Shown: in pieces, positions 8,620 to 16,880 of the stretch
Numbering within the stretch: position 1 is the stretch's first letter
Layout: the number at the start of each line of letters is the position of its first letter
Notes under the pieces: generated by a model
The model's input: only the letters and a program-made list of their open reading frames with translations
Databases searched by the model: none
What the model was told of the DNA's origin: nothing
Program-made: the position numbers and the translations under genes
DNA from: Crystallibacter sp963696055
GTDB taxonomy: Bacteria > Actinomycetota > Actinomycetes > Actinomycetales > Micrococcaceae
NCBI GenBank assembly: GCA_963696055.1
Contig: CAVOIE010000002.1
Span: forward strand, 744,001 to 808,000
Direction: 5' to 3'
Length of the DNA: 64,000 nucleotides

Positions 8620-9040
8620 TGTCCCGCTTCCGTCGAGGTGTGCTGAGGATGAGCCGGGTCTGGGAACGCGGTTCCGGTGCTACAAATCTACCGCTGCGCA
8701 CCGGAGGCCCGCAGGCCCCCATCACGGCGGGATGGGCCCTTGTGGCCAGCCGATGCCGGTGAGAAAGTGATTCCATGCCCACCGATTCCGCCCCCGTGAG
8801 CCGTGAGCACACCGCACACTTGCCGATGCCCGGCGGCGCCCGGTCCGGCCGGCCGGACTCGGGCGACATCCCGTGCCGCGGCCAGCCAAACTCGATGTAC
8901 CGTCGCAGTAAGGTTCCTTACTGACACTTAGTGCGGCGCCGCCGTCGCAGCGGCACCGCCTGTAAGCCCGTCCACCCACGTCCCACCATGGGTGGCACCA
9001 GCCCCACACCCGGCTGGCGCCGCCGTTTACCGGAGGTTTA
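8620..9040. other. Gap between antiporter and Stealth gene
   Basis: About 420 bases holding both promoters presumably, with no recognised gene beyond a doubtful 49-codon frame. The right end, GGAGG at 9032-9036, is the ribosome site of the Stealth gene. Confidence 0.4.
8775..8924 (+). CDS. Possible 49-residue small protein
   Basis: The ATG at 8775 opens a frame MPTDSAPVSREHTAH ending RRSKVPY at the TGA at 8922-8924. Codon ends are GC-rich as in real genes, and a weak GAGAAAG lies upstream. No family is recognised, and the composition is polar without membrane helix. It may be chance. Confidence 0.2.
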   Translation: MPTDSAPVSREHTAHLPMPGGARSGRPDSGDIPCRGQPNSMYRRSKVPY

Positions 9041-10654
9041 ATGACCAGCATGCCTGCACCACAGGACGCGTTCTACGCCGAACCCGAGCCCGACCTCGCA
9101 CCCGAGGCGGCCGTCGAGATTACCTCTCCCGCCGCCGTCGTGCGCCTCACCGAGCGCCGGGACGTGGTCAGGGTCAAGGGCGTTTACGCACTGGTCAACA
9201 CCTCCCTCACGCCACATCAGGCGATGGTGGAGGACCTGCTGTTTGTCCGCGGGGTGCTTGACCAGGCGCAGATTCCGTACCTGCTGGTGCGCGGCAACGA
9301 CGCCCGGCCGGTGATGGCGGTGAACTGGGAACAGCGCGACCAGCTGCGCGCGGCTCTGGTGGCAGCCTGCGCGGCCGAACCGTTCTATTCGCTGACCATG
9401 GACGCGAAGAAGAAGACCGCCCGGCTGGTGGCCGACGGTGAACTCGCCGACGGCGACCAGGCGCGTGCCATCCGGCTGTACCGCCCGCGGATCGAGCCCA
9501 CCGGCGGGCTGCGGTACGGCCAGGGCACCGGTGTGCAGGTGGAGCTGTGGCGCTGGGACAACGGGCTGATCCACCTGCCGATCGAGAACTCGCTGACCCG
9601 GCGCACGCTGCCGGCCGCGGAGGCCGTCCGCGGCGAGGTGGAACGCTACGGGCACCGCTGGCCGACCATCGAGAACATGTTCGCCGACCATGCCACGGAC
9701 ATCGACTTCGAGATCGACATCGTCTTTTCCTGGGTGGACGGAAACAACCGCGAGTACCAGCAGTACCGGAACAGCTTCATGGAGAACGCGGTGGTGGGCG
9801 AGGGCGACGACGCCGATGCGCGCTTCCGCCAGATCGACGAGCTGCGCTACGCGCTGCGCTCGGTCTACATGTTCGCGCCCTGGATCCGGCGCATCTTCAT
9901 CTGCACCGACTCGCCGCTGCCGGAGTGGCTGGACGCGGAGCACCCGGACATTCGGGTGGTCCGCAGCGAAGAGCACTTCCGCGACTCCTCCGTGCTGCCG
10001 GTCTTCAACTCGCAGGCCATCGAGGCGCAGCTGCAGCACATCGAGGGCCTCGGCGAGCACTTCCTCTACTCCAACGACGACATGTTCTTCGGCCGGCCGG
10101 TGGGCCCGGACATGTTCTTCTCCCCCGGCGGGATCACCAAGTTCGTGGAGGCCGACACCCGGATCGGGCTCGGCGACAACCACTTGGACCGCTCCGGTTT
10201 CGAGAACGCGGCCCGGGTGAACCGCAAGCTGCTGTACGACCGCTTCGGCCGGATCACCACCCGGCATCTGGAGCACTGCGCGGCGCCGCTGCGCAAATCC
10301 GTGCTGCTGGAGATGGAGGAAGAATTCGCCGACGAGTTCAAGTCAACCGCGGCCAGCCGTTTCCGGGCCAAGGACAACATCTCGGTGACCAACTCGCTGT
10401 ACCACTACTACGCCCTGCTGACCGGGCGGGCGGTGACGAACCCCGGAGCCGAGGTCCTGTACGTGGACACCACCATGTACTCCGGCTTGAAGAAACTGGA
10501 GAAGCTGCTGCAGAAGCGCAACCGGGACTTCTTCTGCCTCAACGACGGCAGCTTCCCGGAGGTCCCGGCCGAGGAGCGCCAGCGCGTGGTCACCGACTTC
10601 CTGGCCCGCTACTTCCCGTTCCGCGCACCGTGGGAGAAAGCGCCGGCGGCCTAG
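9041..10654 (+). CDS. Stealth family hexose-1-phosphate transferase
   Basis: A 537-residue protein with the four Stealth conserved regions: CR1 (IDIVFSWVDGNN, near residue 230), CR2 (RQIDELRYALRSVYMFAPW then IFICTDSPLPEWL), CR3 (around FYSNDDMFFGRPV-type residues, near 345) and CR4 (FPFRAPWEK at the C-terminus). Stealth proteins transfer sugar-1-phosphate from UDP-sugars, as in capsule synthesis and the animal GlcNAc-phosphotransferase. In actinobacteria they are thought to modify cell-surface glycans. No other glycan gene is adjacent. Start GTTTAATG follows GGAGG closely. Confidence 0.93.
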   Translation: MTSMPAPQDAFYAEPEPDLAPEAAVEITSPAAVVRLTERRDVVRVKGVYALVNTSLTPHQAMVEDLLFVRGVLDQAQIPYLLVRGNDARPVMAVNWEQRDQLRAALVAACAAEPFYSLTMDAKKKTARLVADGELADGDQARAIRLYRPRIEPTGGLRYGQGTGVQVELWRWDNGLIHLPIENSLTRRTLPAAEAVRGEVERYGHRWPTIENMFADHATDIDFEIDIVFSWVDGNNREYQQYRNSFMENAVVGEGDDADARFRQIDELRYALRSVYMFAPWIRRIFICTDSPLPEWLDAEHPDIRVVRSEEHFRDSSVLPVFNSQAIEAQLQHIEGLGEHFLYSNDDMFFGRPVGPDMFFSPGGITKFVEADTRIGLGDNHLDRSGFENAARVNRKLLYDRFGRITTRHLEHCAAPLRKSVLLEMEEEFADEFKSTAASRFRAKDNISVTNSLYHYYALLTGRAVTNPGAEVLYVDTTMYSGLKKLEKLLQKRNRDFFCLNDGSFPEVPAEERQRVVTDFLARYFPFRAPWEKAPAA

Positions 10655-10727
10655 GCTCGGACTGTGCCGCCCGACGCCTGCGTCTCCGACGACGGCCTGG
10701 GCCTGATCCCCGTGTGCGGCTCGCCGG

Positions 10728-11645
10728 TCAGAGGTGGGCGGGGACCCGGCCCGGCCGCACGGCGTCGGGAATGACGACGGCGGCGTCCTCCAGCCGCTGC
10801 CGGGTCTCCGCCGCGGTGACCTGCCGTCCGACCGGCAGCCCGCCGCGGGCCGGAACCACGGAATGGACCACCGTGTCCTCGTAGACGTGGACCATGTTGT
10901 AGGCCTGCGCGGCATCGCGGCCGCGGGTGCTGCCGGCATCGGCGGCCAGGTCCTGGGTGTAACAGGTCGCCGAGGCGACGGACACCGGGATGCCGGCGAA
11001 CGTGGCGGTGGTGGAATAGTGCAGGTGGCCGGCGATGATCCCGTTCACGTCACTCCCGCGCAGCACCTCGGCCAGCTCGGCCTGGCCGCGCAGCTCCACC
11101 AGCACCGACAGGTCCTGCACGCTGGGCACCGGCGGGTGGTGCATGGCCAGGAGGGTTCCGTGCGGTGCTGGTTCGGCCAGTTCGTCGGCCAGCCACTGCA
11201 ACTGCTCGTCCTCCAGCCGGCCGTAATGTGCCCCCGGAACGGTCGAATCCAGCGTCATCACCCGCAGGCCGTTGACGTCGTACACCCGGTCCAGCGGCTC
11301 GCTGCTGGCGGGCTCGTCCAGCAGCATGGTCTTCAGCCCGGAGCGGTCGTCGTGGTTACCCATCGCCCAGATCACCTGGGCGCCGAGGCTCACTGCCGCC
11401 GGTTCCACGATTCTGCGAAGCCTGGCGTAGGCCTGCGGCTCGCCCTTGTCCGCCAGGTCGCCGGTAAAGACCAGGGCCTCGGGCCGGGAACCGGAGTCTT
11501 GCAGATCCTCGAAGATCTTCCCCAGTCTTGCTTCGCTGTCCACCGCCCCGTAAAGCCGGCCGTCGCCGCCCACCAAATGGGTGTCGCTGATGTGGAGTAG
11601 GAAGTGGTTGGGCCGTGGATGCTCGGCCTGACGGAGGTCCATCAT
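10728..11645 (-). CDS. Calcineurin-like phosphodiesterase (CpdA/Icc-like)
   Basis: A 305-residue metallophosphoesterase with the five signature blocks: ISDTHL (residue 20 region), GDLADKG, GNHDD, MHHPP and the terminal GHLHYS. These residues coordinate two metal ions. Close relatives hydrolyse cAMP or other cyclic phosphodiesters, but phospholipid-headgroup activity is also found in this family, so the substrate is not fixed. It is convergent with the Stealth gene, 73 bases apart. Confidence 0.88.
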   Translation of the reverse strand: MMDLRQAEHPRPNHFLLHISDTHLVGGDGRLYGAVDSEARLGKIFEDLQDSGSRPEALVFTGDLADKGEPQAYARLRRIVEPAAVSLGAQVIWAMGNHDDRSGLKTMLLDEPASSEPLDRVYDVNGLRVMTLDSTVPGAHYGRLEDEQLQWLADELAEPAPHGTLLAMHHPPVPSVQDLSVLVELRGQAELAEVLRGSDVNGIIAGHLHYSTTATFAGIPVSVASATCYTQDLAADAGSTRGRDAAQAYNMVHVYEDTVVHSVVPARGGLPVGRQVTAAETRQRLEDAAVVIPDAVRPGRVPAHL

Positions 11646-11755
11646 CTACCTTCTGCTGCTCGCCGGACGTGTGCTGTCCGGTCCACTACAAACCATACAA
11701 ACAGAAAAACGCTGAACTGTGGGTGAATTTGACGAGTCAATTACGTGGAATCCGG

Positions 11756-12415
11756 CTACGTTTTCTCCACAATGCCGAAATGGGCGGCGAACAGCGGAGC
11801 CAGTTCACTGATCTGGAACGGTGTCATGGCCGCCCCGCGCAGGCCTTCCAACCCGGCCAGTTCCTGCAACTCCAAGCCCCGCAGGTCAACATGCTTCAGC
11901 TTCGCCGCGGTCAGGTCCAGCCGCCGCACCCGGCTGTCAGTGAAGGCCAACCGGTGGGCGGTAGCACCGCCGAGATCCAATTCGTCCAGGATGCAGCCGG
12001 TAAACAGCACGTCCTGAAGTTCGGCACCGCGCAGGTTCACATAGCCCAATTTGCAGTTGCGGAATTCGACCGATTCCCATTCCGACTCGTACACCTCGGC
12101 TGATCCGAACCGTGACCCGTCAACCACCACCCGCCGGAACTGCGAGCGAGGCGCACTAAACACCGGGGCATTCAACCGCTCGATCGCTACGTCCACGAAG
12201 CCGGCGGCCCGCAGGTCGGCCCCGTCGACCGAGACATCTTGGAAGGTGCACTCCGTGAACGAGACACCTGCCAGCCGCCGACCATCCAGCTCGGCACCGA
12301 CAAAGCTCATGCCGGCCAGGTGGCCCTCCGGCACCAAGGCGGACGCATCGCCGTCGGTCATCTGGCCCAGATCCGGGGCATCGATGCGCGGTGTGAAATC
12401 GGCGGGTCTAGCCAT
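11756..12415 (-). CDS. Pentapeptide-repeat protein
   Basis: A 219-residue protein made largely of A(D/N)LxX pentapeptides (for example FTECTFQDVSVDGADLRAAG, FRNCKLGYVNLRGAELQDV), which stack into a right-handed quadrilateral beta helix. Such proteins include Qnr/MfpA-type DNA mimics, but many are of unknown role. I chose ATG at 12415 (MARPADFTPRI); the additional 63 residues possible upstream are translated tandem-repeat DNA. No signal peptide is seen. Confidence 0.82.
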   Translation of the reverse strand: MARPADFTPRIDAPDLGQMTDGDASALVPEGHLAGMSFVGAELDGRRLAGVSFTECTFQDVSVDGADLRAAGFVDVAIERLNAPVFSAPRSQFRRVVVDGSRFGSAEVYESEWESVEFRNCKLGYVNLRGAELQDVLFTGCILDELDLGGATAHRLAFTDSRVRRLDLTAAKLKHVDLRGLELQELAGLEGLRGAAMTPFQISELAPLFAAHFGIVEKT

Positions 12416-12452
12416 CTTCGGAGCATAGCGGAGATGGCCCGGGCCGGGAGGG

Positions 12453-12505
12453 CGCCGGGGACATTGGCCGGGGCCGCCGGGGACATTGGCCGGGGACCGC
12501 CGGGG
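12453..12505. repeat. 22-bp GC-rich tandem repeat, about 2.4 copies
   Basis: Units start at 12453, 12475 and 12498, each beginning CGCCGGGGACATTGGCCGGG or a part of it. The array lies just upstream of the pentapeptide-repeat gene, inside its likely leader. Confidence 0.7.
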
Positions 12506-12624
12506 CGCCCACCGGGGGCCGCCGGGACGCTGAGCAAAGTCACCGGCAGGTAATTCCGGCACCTTTTTCTGCGCTGGGTGAAGAACAGGTGCGCTTGCCG
12601 CCAAACACGTGTTCGATGGGCACC

Positions 12625-13632
12625 ATGCAGATTCTTATCCTGGGCGGTACCGCCTGGTTAGGACATGAAATCGCCGCCGAAGCACTGCGCCGCGGCCATC
12701 AGGTCACCTGTCTGGCCCGCGGGACCTCCGGTTCGGTTCCGGCCGGAGCACGGCTGGTCCGTGCCGACCGCGACGCCCCGGACGGCCTGGACGCCGTCTC
12801 GGAACAGCACTGGGACGCCGTGATCGATGTCTCCCGTCAACCGGGCCAGGTCCGCCGAGCCGTCGCTGCGCTGGCCGACACGGCGGAGCATTTCACCTTC
12901 GTGTCCTCCTGCAGCGTCTACGCCGACCATGGAAGCCCGGGGGCGGACGAAACCGCCGGGTTGCTGCCGTCCTTGGAATCTGACCTGATGACCTCCCCGG
13001 ACGTGTACGGCGAGGCGAAGGTAGCCTGCGAGAACGCGGCCCGGAACGCGTTCGGTTCCGACCGAAGCCTGATCGTCCGGCCGGGCCTGATCGCCGGCCC
13101 CGGCGACATCACCGACCGCACCGGCTACTGGCCGCTGCGGTTCGCCCGGCCCGTGGCCGACGACGGCTCCGTCCTCATCCCCGATGCGCCTGGCTTGGAC
13201 GCCCAGGTCATCGATGCCCGCGACCTCACCGCCTGGCTGGTCGCTTCAGCGGAACTACAGCTGACCGGCGCGTTCAATGCGGTGGGAGACGTTCTGTCCT
13301 TGGCCGAGCATTTGGAGGTCGCCCGCGGCGTTGCGGGCCACGCCGGTCCGGTCCTCGTGCTGGACCAAGACGAGCTGGCGGCCGCCGACGTCAACCCCTG
13401 GGCTGGCGAGCGGTCCCTGCCGCTCTGGCTGCCGCTGCCCGACTTCGCCGGCTTCACGTCCCGCAATAACGCGGCCGCCAAGGAAGCCGGCCTGGCCTTG
13501 CGTCCGCTGGCGGAGACGCTGGCCGACACGCTGGCCTGGGAACTGGCGACCGGACCCGACCGCCCGCGTAACGCCGGACTGACAGCGGATGAGGAACGGC
13601 GGCTGCTGAGCATCGCGCGTCCTCGCGGCTGA
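12625..13632 (+). CDS. NAD-dependent epimerase/reductase (extended SDR)
   Basis: A 335-residue Rossmann protein: GGTAWLGHEIA near the N-terminus binds NAD(P), FVSSCSVYAD gives the catalytic Ser region and DVYGEAKVACE the YxxxK pair. Similar actinobacterial proteins resemble CSP41/isoflavone-reductase-like SDRs and nucleotide-sugar epimerases, with unknown substrates. ATG at 12625 starts directly before the first beta strand; ATG at 12616 is an alternative, and neither has a clear ribosome site, so translation may be leaderless. Confidence 0.82.
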   Translation: MQILILGGTAWLGHEIAAEALRRGHQVTCLARGTSGSVPAGARLVRADRDAPDGLDAVSEQHWDAVIDVSRQPGQVRRAVAALADTAEHFTFVSSCSVYADHGSPGADETAGLLPSLESDLMTSPDVYGEAKVACENAARNAFGSDRSLIVRPGLIAGPGDITDRTGYWPLRFARPVADDGSVLIPDAPGLDAQVIDARDLTAWLVASAELQLTGAFNAVGDVLSLAEHLEVARGVAGHAGPVLVLDQDELAAADVNPWAGERSLPLWLPLPDFAGFTSRNNAAAKEAGLALRPLAETLADTLAWELATGPDRPRNAGLTADEERRLLSIARPRG

Positions 13633-13722
13633 GCCGGCGCTGGCCCTTGAGACGTCCCGGCCGCGGTTGTAGCGTGACAGGACAGCAGGCCGACAGGCCC
13701 GCCGCTTCCCAAGGAGGCTGCC

Positions 13723-13914
13723 GTGACGATTCCCCCGCCGCCGGATCCCACCCCCGATCCGAACGAGCCCCGACCTCGCCCGCCGTTCCCGCCTGAACCG
13801 AATCCGGATCCCATGGCGCCGCCCGAACCGAACCCGGACCCCTTTGCGCCGCCGGACCCCGGACCCGGCCCTTTCCCCGATCCAGGGCCCATGGTTCCAC
13901 CGCGCGGGCCCTAG
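13723..13914 (+). CDS. Small proline-rich protein
   Basis: A 63-residue protein in which 32 residues are proline, with repeated PPEPNPDP-like units and Asp/Glu/Asn between them. Despite the odd composition, the GTG start at 13723 has a textbook AAGGAGG at 13711-13717, which strongly supports translation. It has no membrane helix or signal peptide and would be an extended, acidic polyproline chain; the PPPP at residues 4-7 should need elongation factor P. It follows the epimerase by 90 bases. Confidence 0.6.
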   Translation: MTIPPPPDPTPDPNEPRPRPPFPPEPNPDPMAPPEPNPDPFAPPDPGPGPFPDPGPMVPPRGP

Positions 13915-14062
13915 GCTTTGGCACGCGGCGCCGAGGAACCCCGGCTCCGCGCAACTGCCCGCGGCAGCCCCCGGCAGCCTCCGGCGACATCCGGCTACAC
14001 AGCAGGGACGCAAACGGCGGATCACCATAGAATGAGCGGGTGACCGCTACCTTTCGGGCCGC

Positions 14063-14788
14063 ATGAGTTCGCGCCTGCACAGCCTCGTCATCGAGACGCT
14101 CGGCAAGCGTATTGTCTCGGGGGAACTGACGGCCGGTGCCACCACGCACGCCGAGCACTTCGAGTCCGAGCTCGGAGTCTCGCGCTCCGTGATGCGCGAG
14201 GCCGTGCGCGTGCTGCAGTCCCTGGGCTTGGTGGAGTCGGTCAAGCGGATCGGAATCCGCGTGCTGCCGCCCGAGCGGTGGAACAAGTTCGACCCGTCGG
14301 TTATCCGCTGGCGGCTGGCCGCAGACGGCAAGGGCGCCCAGTTGCGCTCGCTCACGGAACTGCGCTCCGCCGTCGAACCCGCTGCCGCCGAACTGGCGGC
14401 ACAGCACTCCCCGGAGGAAATGTCCGCCGAGCTCATGGCCATCGCCGCAAGGATGCGCGCGGTGGGCCGAGCCGGCGATCTGCAGCACTTCCTGGAGCTG
14501 GACATCCAGTACCACGCGCTGGTCTTGGCGGCCTCCGGCAACGAGATGTTCGCGCAGATGCACTCGATGATCGCCGAAGTACTGCGCGGCCGGACCGATT
14601 ACGGGCTGATGCCCACGCACCCGCACGAAGAAGCGCTGCAACTGCACGTGGACGTCGCCGACGCCATCCAGTCCGGCCGCCCCGAAGCCGCCCGGCAGGC
14701 GATGGACCAGATCATGCGCCGGACCATCGAGGAGGTCCGCAGCGTCTGGGAAGACGAGCCCCGGCTGTTCGAAGAGACCGACGCCTAG
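14063..14788 (+). CDS. FadR-type GntR regulator of the gluconate cluster
   Basis: A 241-residue regulator with an N-terminal winged helix (residues 5-70; SELGVSRSVMREAVRVLQSL) and a helical FCD ligand domain (residues 95-230), whose H-x-A-L and terminal His residues normally bind a metal and a small acid. It is convergent with the gntK-gntP-idnO-idnD series, so it most likely represses that operon and responds to gluconate, idonate or a phosphorylated derivative. A candidate binding palindrome lies upstream of gntK at 18896-18934. Confidence 0.87.
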   Translation: MSSRLHSLVIETLGKRIVSGELTAGATTHAEHFESELGVSRSVMREAVRVLQSLGLVESVKRIGIRVLPPERWNKFDPSVIRWRLAADGKGAQLRSLTELRSAVEPAAAELAAQHSPEEMSAELMAIAARMRAVGRAGDLQHFLELDIQYHALVLAASGNEMFAQMHSMIAEVLRGRTDYGLMPTHPHEEALQLHVDVADAIQSGRPEAARQAMDQIMRRTIEEVRSVWEDEPRLFEETDA

Positions 14789-14815
14789 ACCGCTGAATCC
14801 CGCCCGCCCCGGCAG

Positions 14816-15871
14816 CTACTCTGCGTCGTCGAAGCGCAGCAGCACCTTGCCGCTCTGCGACGAGTCGCGCGCCATCCCAAACGCCTCCAGCGCGTCGGCC
14901 GCGGCGTATTCATGCGTCATCACCGGATCCGCATAGAGTGATCCGTCGGCCAGCGCCGCGATGACCTCATCGATCTCGTCGTTGAAGCGGAAGGAACCCA
15001 CCAGCTCCAGCTCGCGGGTGATGGCCAGCGAAATCAGCGCCGGCTGCTCCCCCGACGGCAGCAGCCCCACCATCACCACGCGGCCGCCGCGGGCAGCGCC
15101 GCGCACCGCCGACGCCAGCCCATAGTGGTTGCCGGAGGACTCCAGGCAGACGTCCGCCTCGACCGCGGCGATCGCCTCGGCGTCGGTGGCCAGCAGCGTC
15201 CGGCTCGCGCCGACTTCGCGGGCAATATCCAGTGGCTTCTCGTGCATGTCGACGGCGACAATCTCGGCCGCGCCGGCTCGCTTCAGGACCGCGATGATCA
15301 GTGCACCGATCGGGCCGGAGCCGATCACCAGCACCCGCTTGCCCGCCACGTCTCCGGCCCGCGAGACCGCATGCCAGGCCACGCTGGCCGGTTCCACCAA
15401 GGCGGCCCGGCGCAGCGGCAGGTTTTCCGGCAGCTCGCGCAGCATCCGGGTGGGCAAATTGACGTACCGCGCGAACGCGCCCTCGGTGTGCGGGAAACGC
15501 GCGGCGCTGCCCAGGTAGGTGCAGCCCGGGGACAGGTTGGGGCGGTCCGATGGGTACTTGGAGCCGTCCCCCGGACCGGGCGTTGCCGGATGCACTGCCA
15601 CCGCAGTGCCCGCTGCCGGACCGCTGCCGTCGGCCGCGGCCGCCGCTACGGTGCCCACCACTTCATGGCCGAGCAGCATCGGCGCTTTCAGGATGGATTC
15701 GCCGGCCGCACCGTGCTGCCAGTAGTGCAGGTCGGAGCCGCAGATCCCGCCGTACGCAATTTCCACCACTGCCTCGTCCGGCCGGGCGGGCGCCAGCGCC
15801 ACCGGTTCAACCCGCAGGTCTCCGGCCGCGTGGGCCACAACGCCAAGGGACTGCGTGGGAAGGGATGTCAT
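14816..15871 (-). CDS. idnD: L-idonate 5-dehydrogenase
   Basis: Zinc-dependent medium-chain dehydrogenase, 351 residues, converting L-idonate to 5-keto-D-gluconate. The N-terminus has the catalytic-zinc residues (GGICGSDLHYW and GHEVVG), and the Rossmann motif is VIGSGPIGALI. The structural-zinc loop of this family, usually four cysteines, is here HPATPGPGDG and nearby residues with only one Cys, so that zinc is probably absent. It is last in the gntK-gntP-idnO-idnD series and works together with the adjacent SDR. Confidence 0.85.
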   Translation of the reverse strand: MTSLPTQSLGVVAHAAGDLRVEPVALAPARPDEAVVEIAYGGICGSDLHYWQHGAAGESILKAPMLLGHEVVGTVAAAAADGSGPAAGTAVAVHPATPGPGDGSKYPSDRPNLSPGCTYLGSAARFPHTEGAFARYVNLPTRMLRELPENLPLRRAALVEPASVAWHAVSRAGDVAGKRVLVIGSGPIGALIIAVLKRAGAAEIVAVDMHEKPLDIAREVGASRTLLATDAEAIAAVEADVCLESSGNHYGLASAVRGAARGGRVVMVGLLPSGEQPALISLAITRELELVGSFRFNDEIDEVIAALADGSLYADPVMTHEYAAADALEAFGMARDSSQSGKVLLRFDDAE

Positions 15872-15968
15872 GGGAACTGCCTTTCAATCTGAAAAAGTAC
15901 GACGGCGGTGCGCCGCCTTGGGTGCCCGGGTCCGGCGCGTGCCGCGGGGCCGCGTCCCAGGCCTGGAG

Positions 15969-16044
15969 CGGTCCGTCTGGCCCGGTCCGGCCGGGGCCAC
16001 TCCGGTCCGGCCCAGTCCGGTCCATTCCGTCCGGTCCGGTCCGG
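15969..16044. repeat. GGTCC-type simple repeat
   Basis: About 75 bases of degenerate (CC)GGTCC units in the gap between idnO and idnD, including three close copies around 16029-16043. It interrupts the otherwise compact operon and could form secondary structure in its mRNA. Confidence 0.65.
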
Positions 16045-16045
16045 A

Positions 16046-16819
16046 TCAGACGACGGTGGTCATGCCGCCGTCGATAAAGACCACCTGGCCGTTGACGAAG
16101 TTGGATGCGTCGGACGCCAGCCAGATGGCCGGTCCCACAATGTCCTCCACGGTGCCCCAGCGGTGTGCGGGAGTCCGGCCCAGGATCCAGCTGTTGAACG
16201 CCTCGTCGTCAACCAGATTCTGGGTCATCTCGGTGTGGATGTAGCCCGGGGCGATCGCGTTGATCTGCAGCCCCTGGGCCGCCCACTCGGCGGTCATAGC
16301 CCGGGTCAGGTTGCGGATGCCGCCCTTGGAGGCGGTGTACGGAGCGATCGTCGGACGGGCCAAGTCGGTCTGCACGGAAGCGATGTTGATAATCTTGCCC
16401 GCGCCGCGTTCGATCATGTGCCGGGCGGCCTCGCGGCCCACCAGGAACGCACTGGTCAGGTTGGTGCGCAACACGCGTTCCCAGTCCTCCAGCTCCAGGT
16501 CCAGCATCGGCACCCGGTGCTGGACGCCGGCATTGTTGACCAGCACCCACAGAGGTCCCACTTCGCGCTCGACCCAGGCCACGCCGTCGGCCGCTGCCTG
16601 CGCATTGGTGACGTCAAAGGCGCGGGCGAAGATCTTGTCCGCCCCGAACTCCGTCGCCAGTTCCGCCCGGGTGCCTTCCAGCCGTTCCTCGTCCAGCCCG
16701 TTGAGCACCACAATGGCGCCAGCCGCTGCCAGGCCCCGGGCAATGGCCTTGCCGATGCCGCGGCTGGAGCCCGTCACCAGGGCCACCCGGGAGGAAATGT
16801 CGAACAGATTCACAGTCAT
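16046..16819 (-). CDS. idnO: Gluconate 5-dehydrogenase / 5-keto-gluconate reductase (SDR)
   Basis: A classical short-chain dehydrogenase of 257 residues: TGSSRGIGKAIA binds the cofactor, NNAG is kept (LVNNAGVQ), and the catalytic Ser-Tyr-Lys is seen in INIASVQTDLARPTIAPYTASKGG. Together with IdnD it would interconvert L-idonate, 5-keto-gluconate and D-gluconate, feeding GntK. The residue pattern and operon context support IdnO/Gno; other sugar-acid SDRs look alike, so the symbol is by context. Confidence 0.83.
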   Translation of the reverse strand: MTVNLFDISSRVALVTGSSRGIGKAIARGLAAAGAIVVLNGLDEERLEGTRAELATEFGADKIFARAFDVTNAQAAADGVAWVEREVGPLWVLVNNAGVQHRVPMLDLELEDWERVLRTNLTSAFLVGREAARHMIERGAGKIINIASVQTDLARPTIAPYTASKGGIRNLTRAMTAEWAAQGLQINAIAPGYIHTEMTQNLVDDEAFNSWILGRTPAHRWGTVEDIVGPAIWLASDASNFVNGQVVFIDGGMTTVV

Positions 16820-16880
16820 TTATCTCTCCAAATGCGGACGGGACGGCCGCAGCCGCCCCGTCCATGGTGATCAAGGTGTA

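Noticed and set aside
5995..8646. Very long plus-strand open frame of 883 codons
   Set aside because: Covers the epimerase in another frame and the antiporter in antisense; composition is repetitive and no motif is found.
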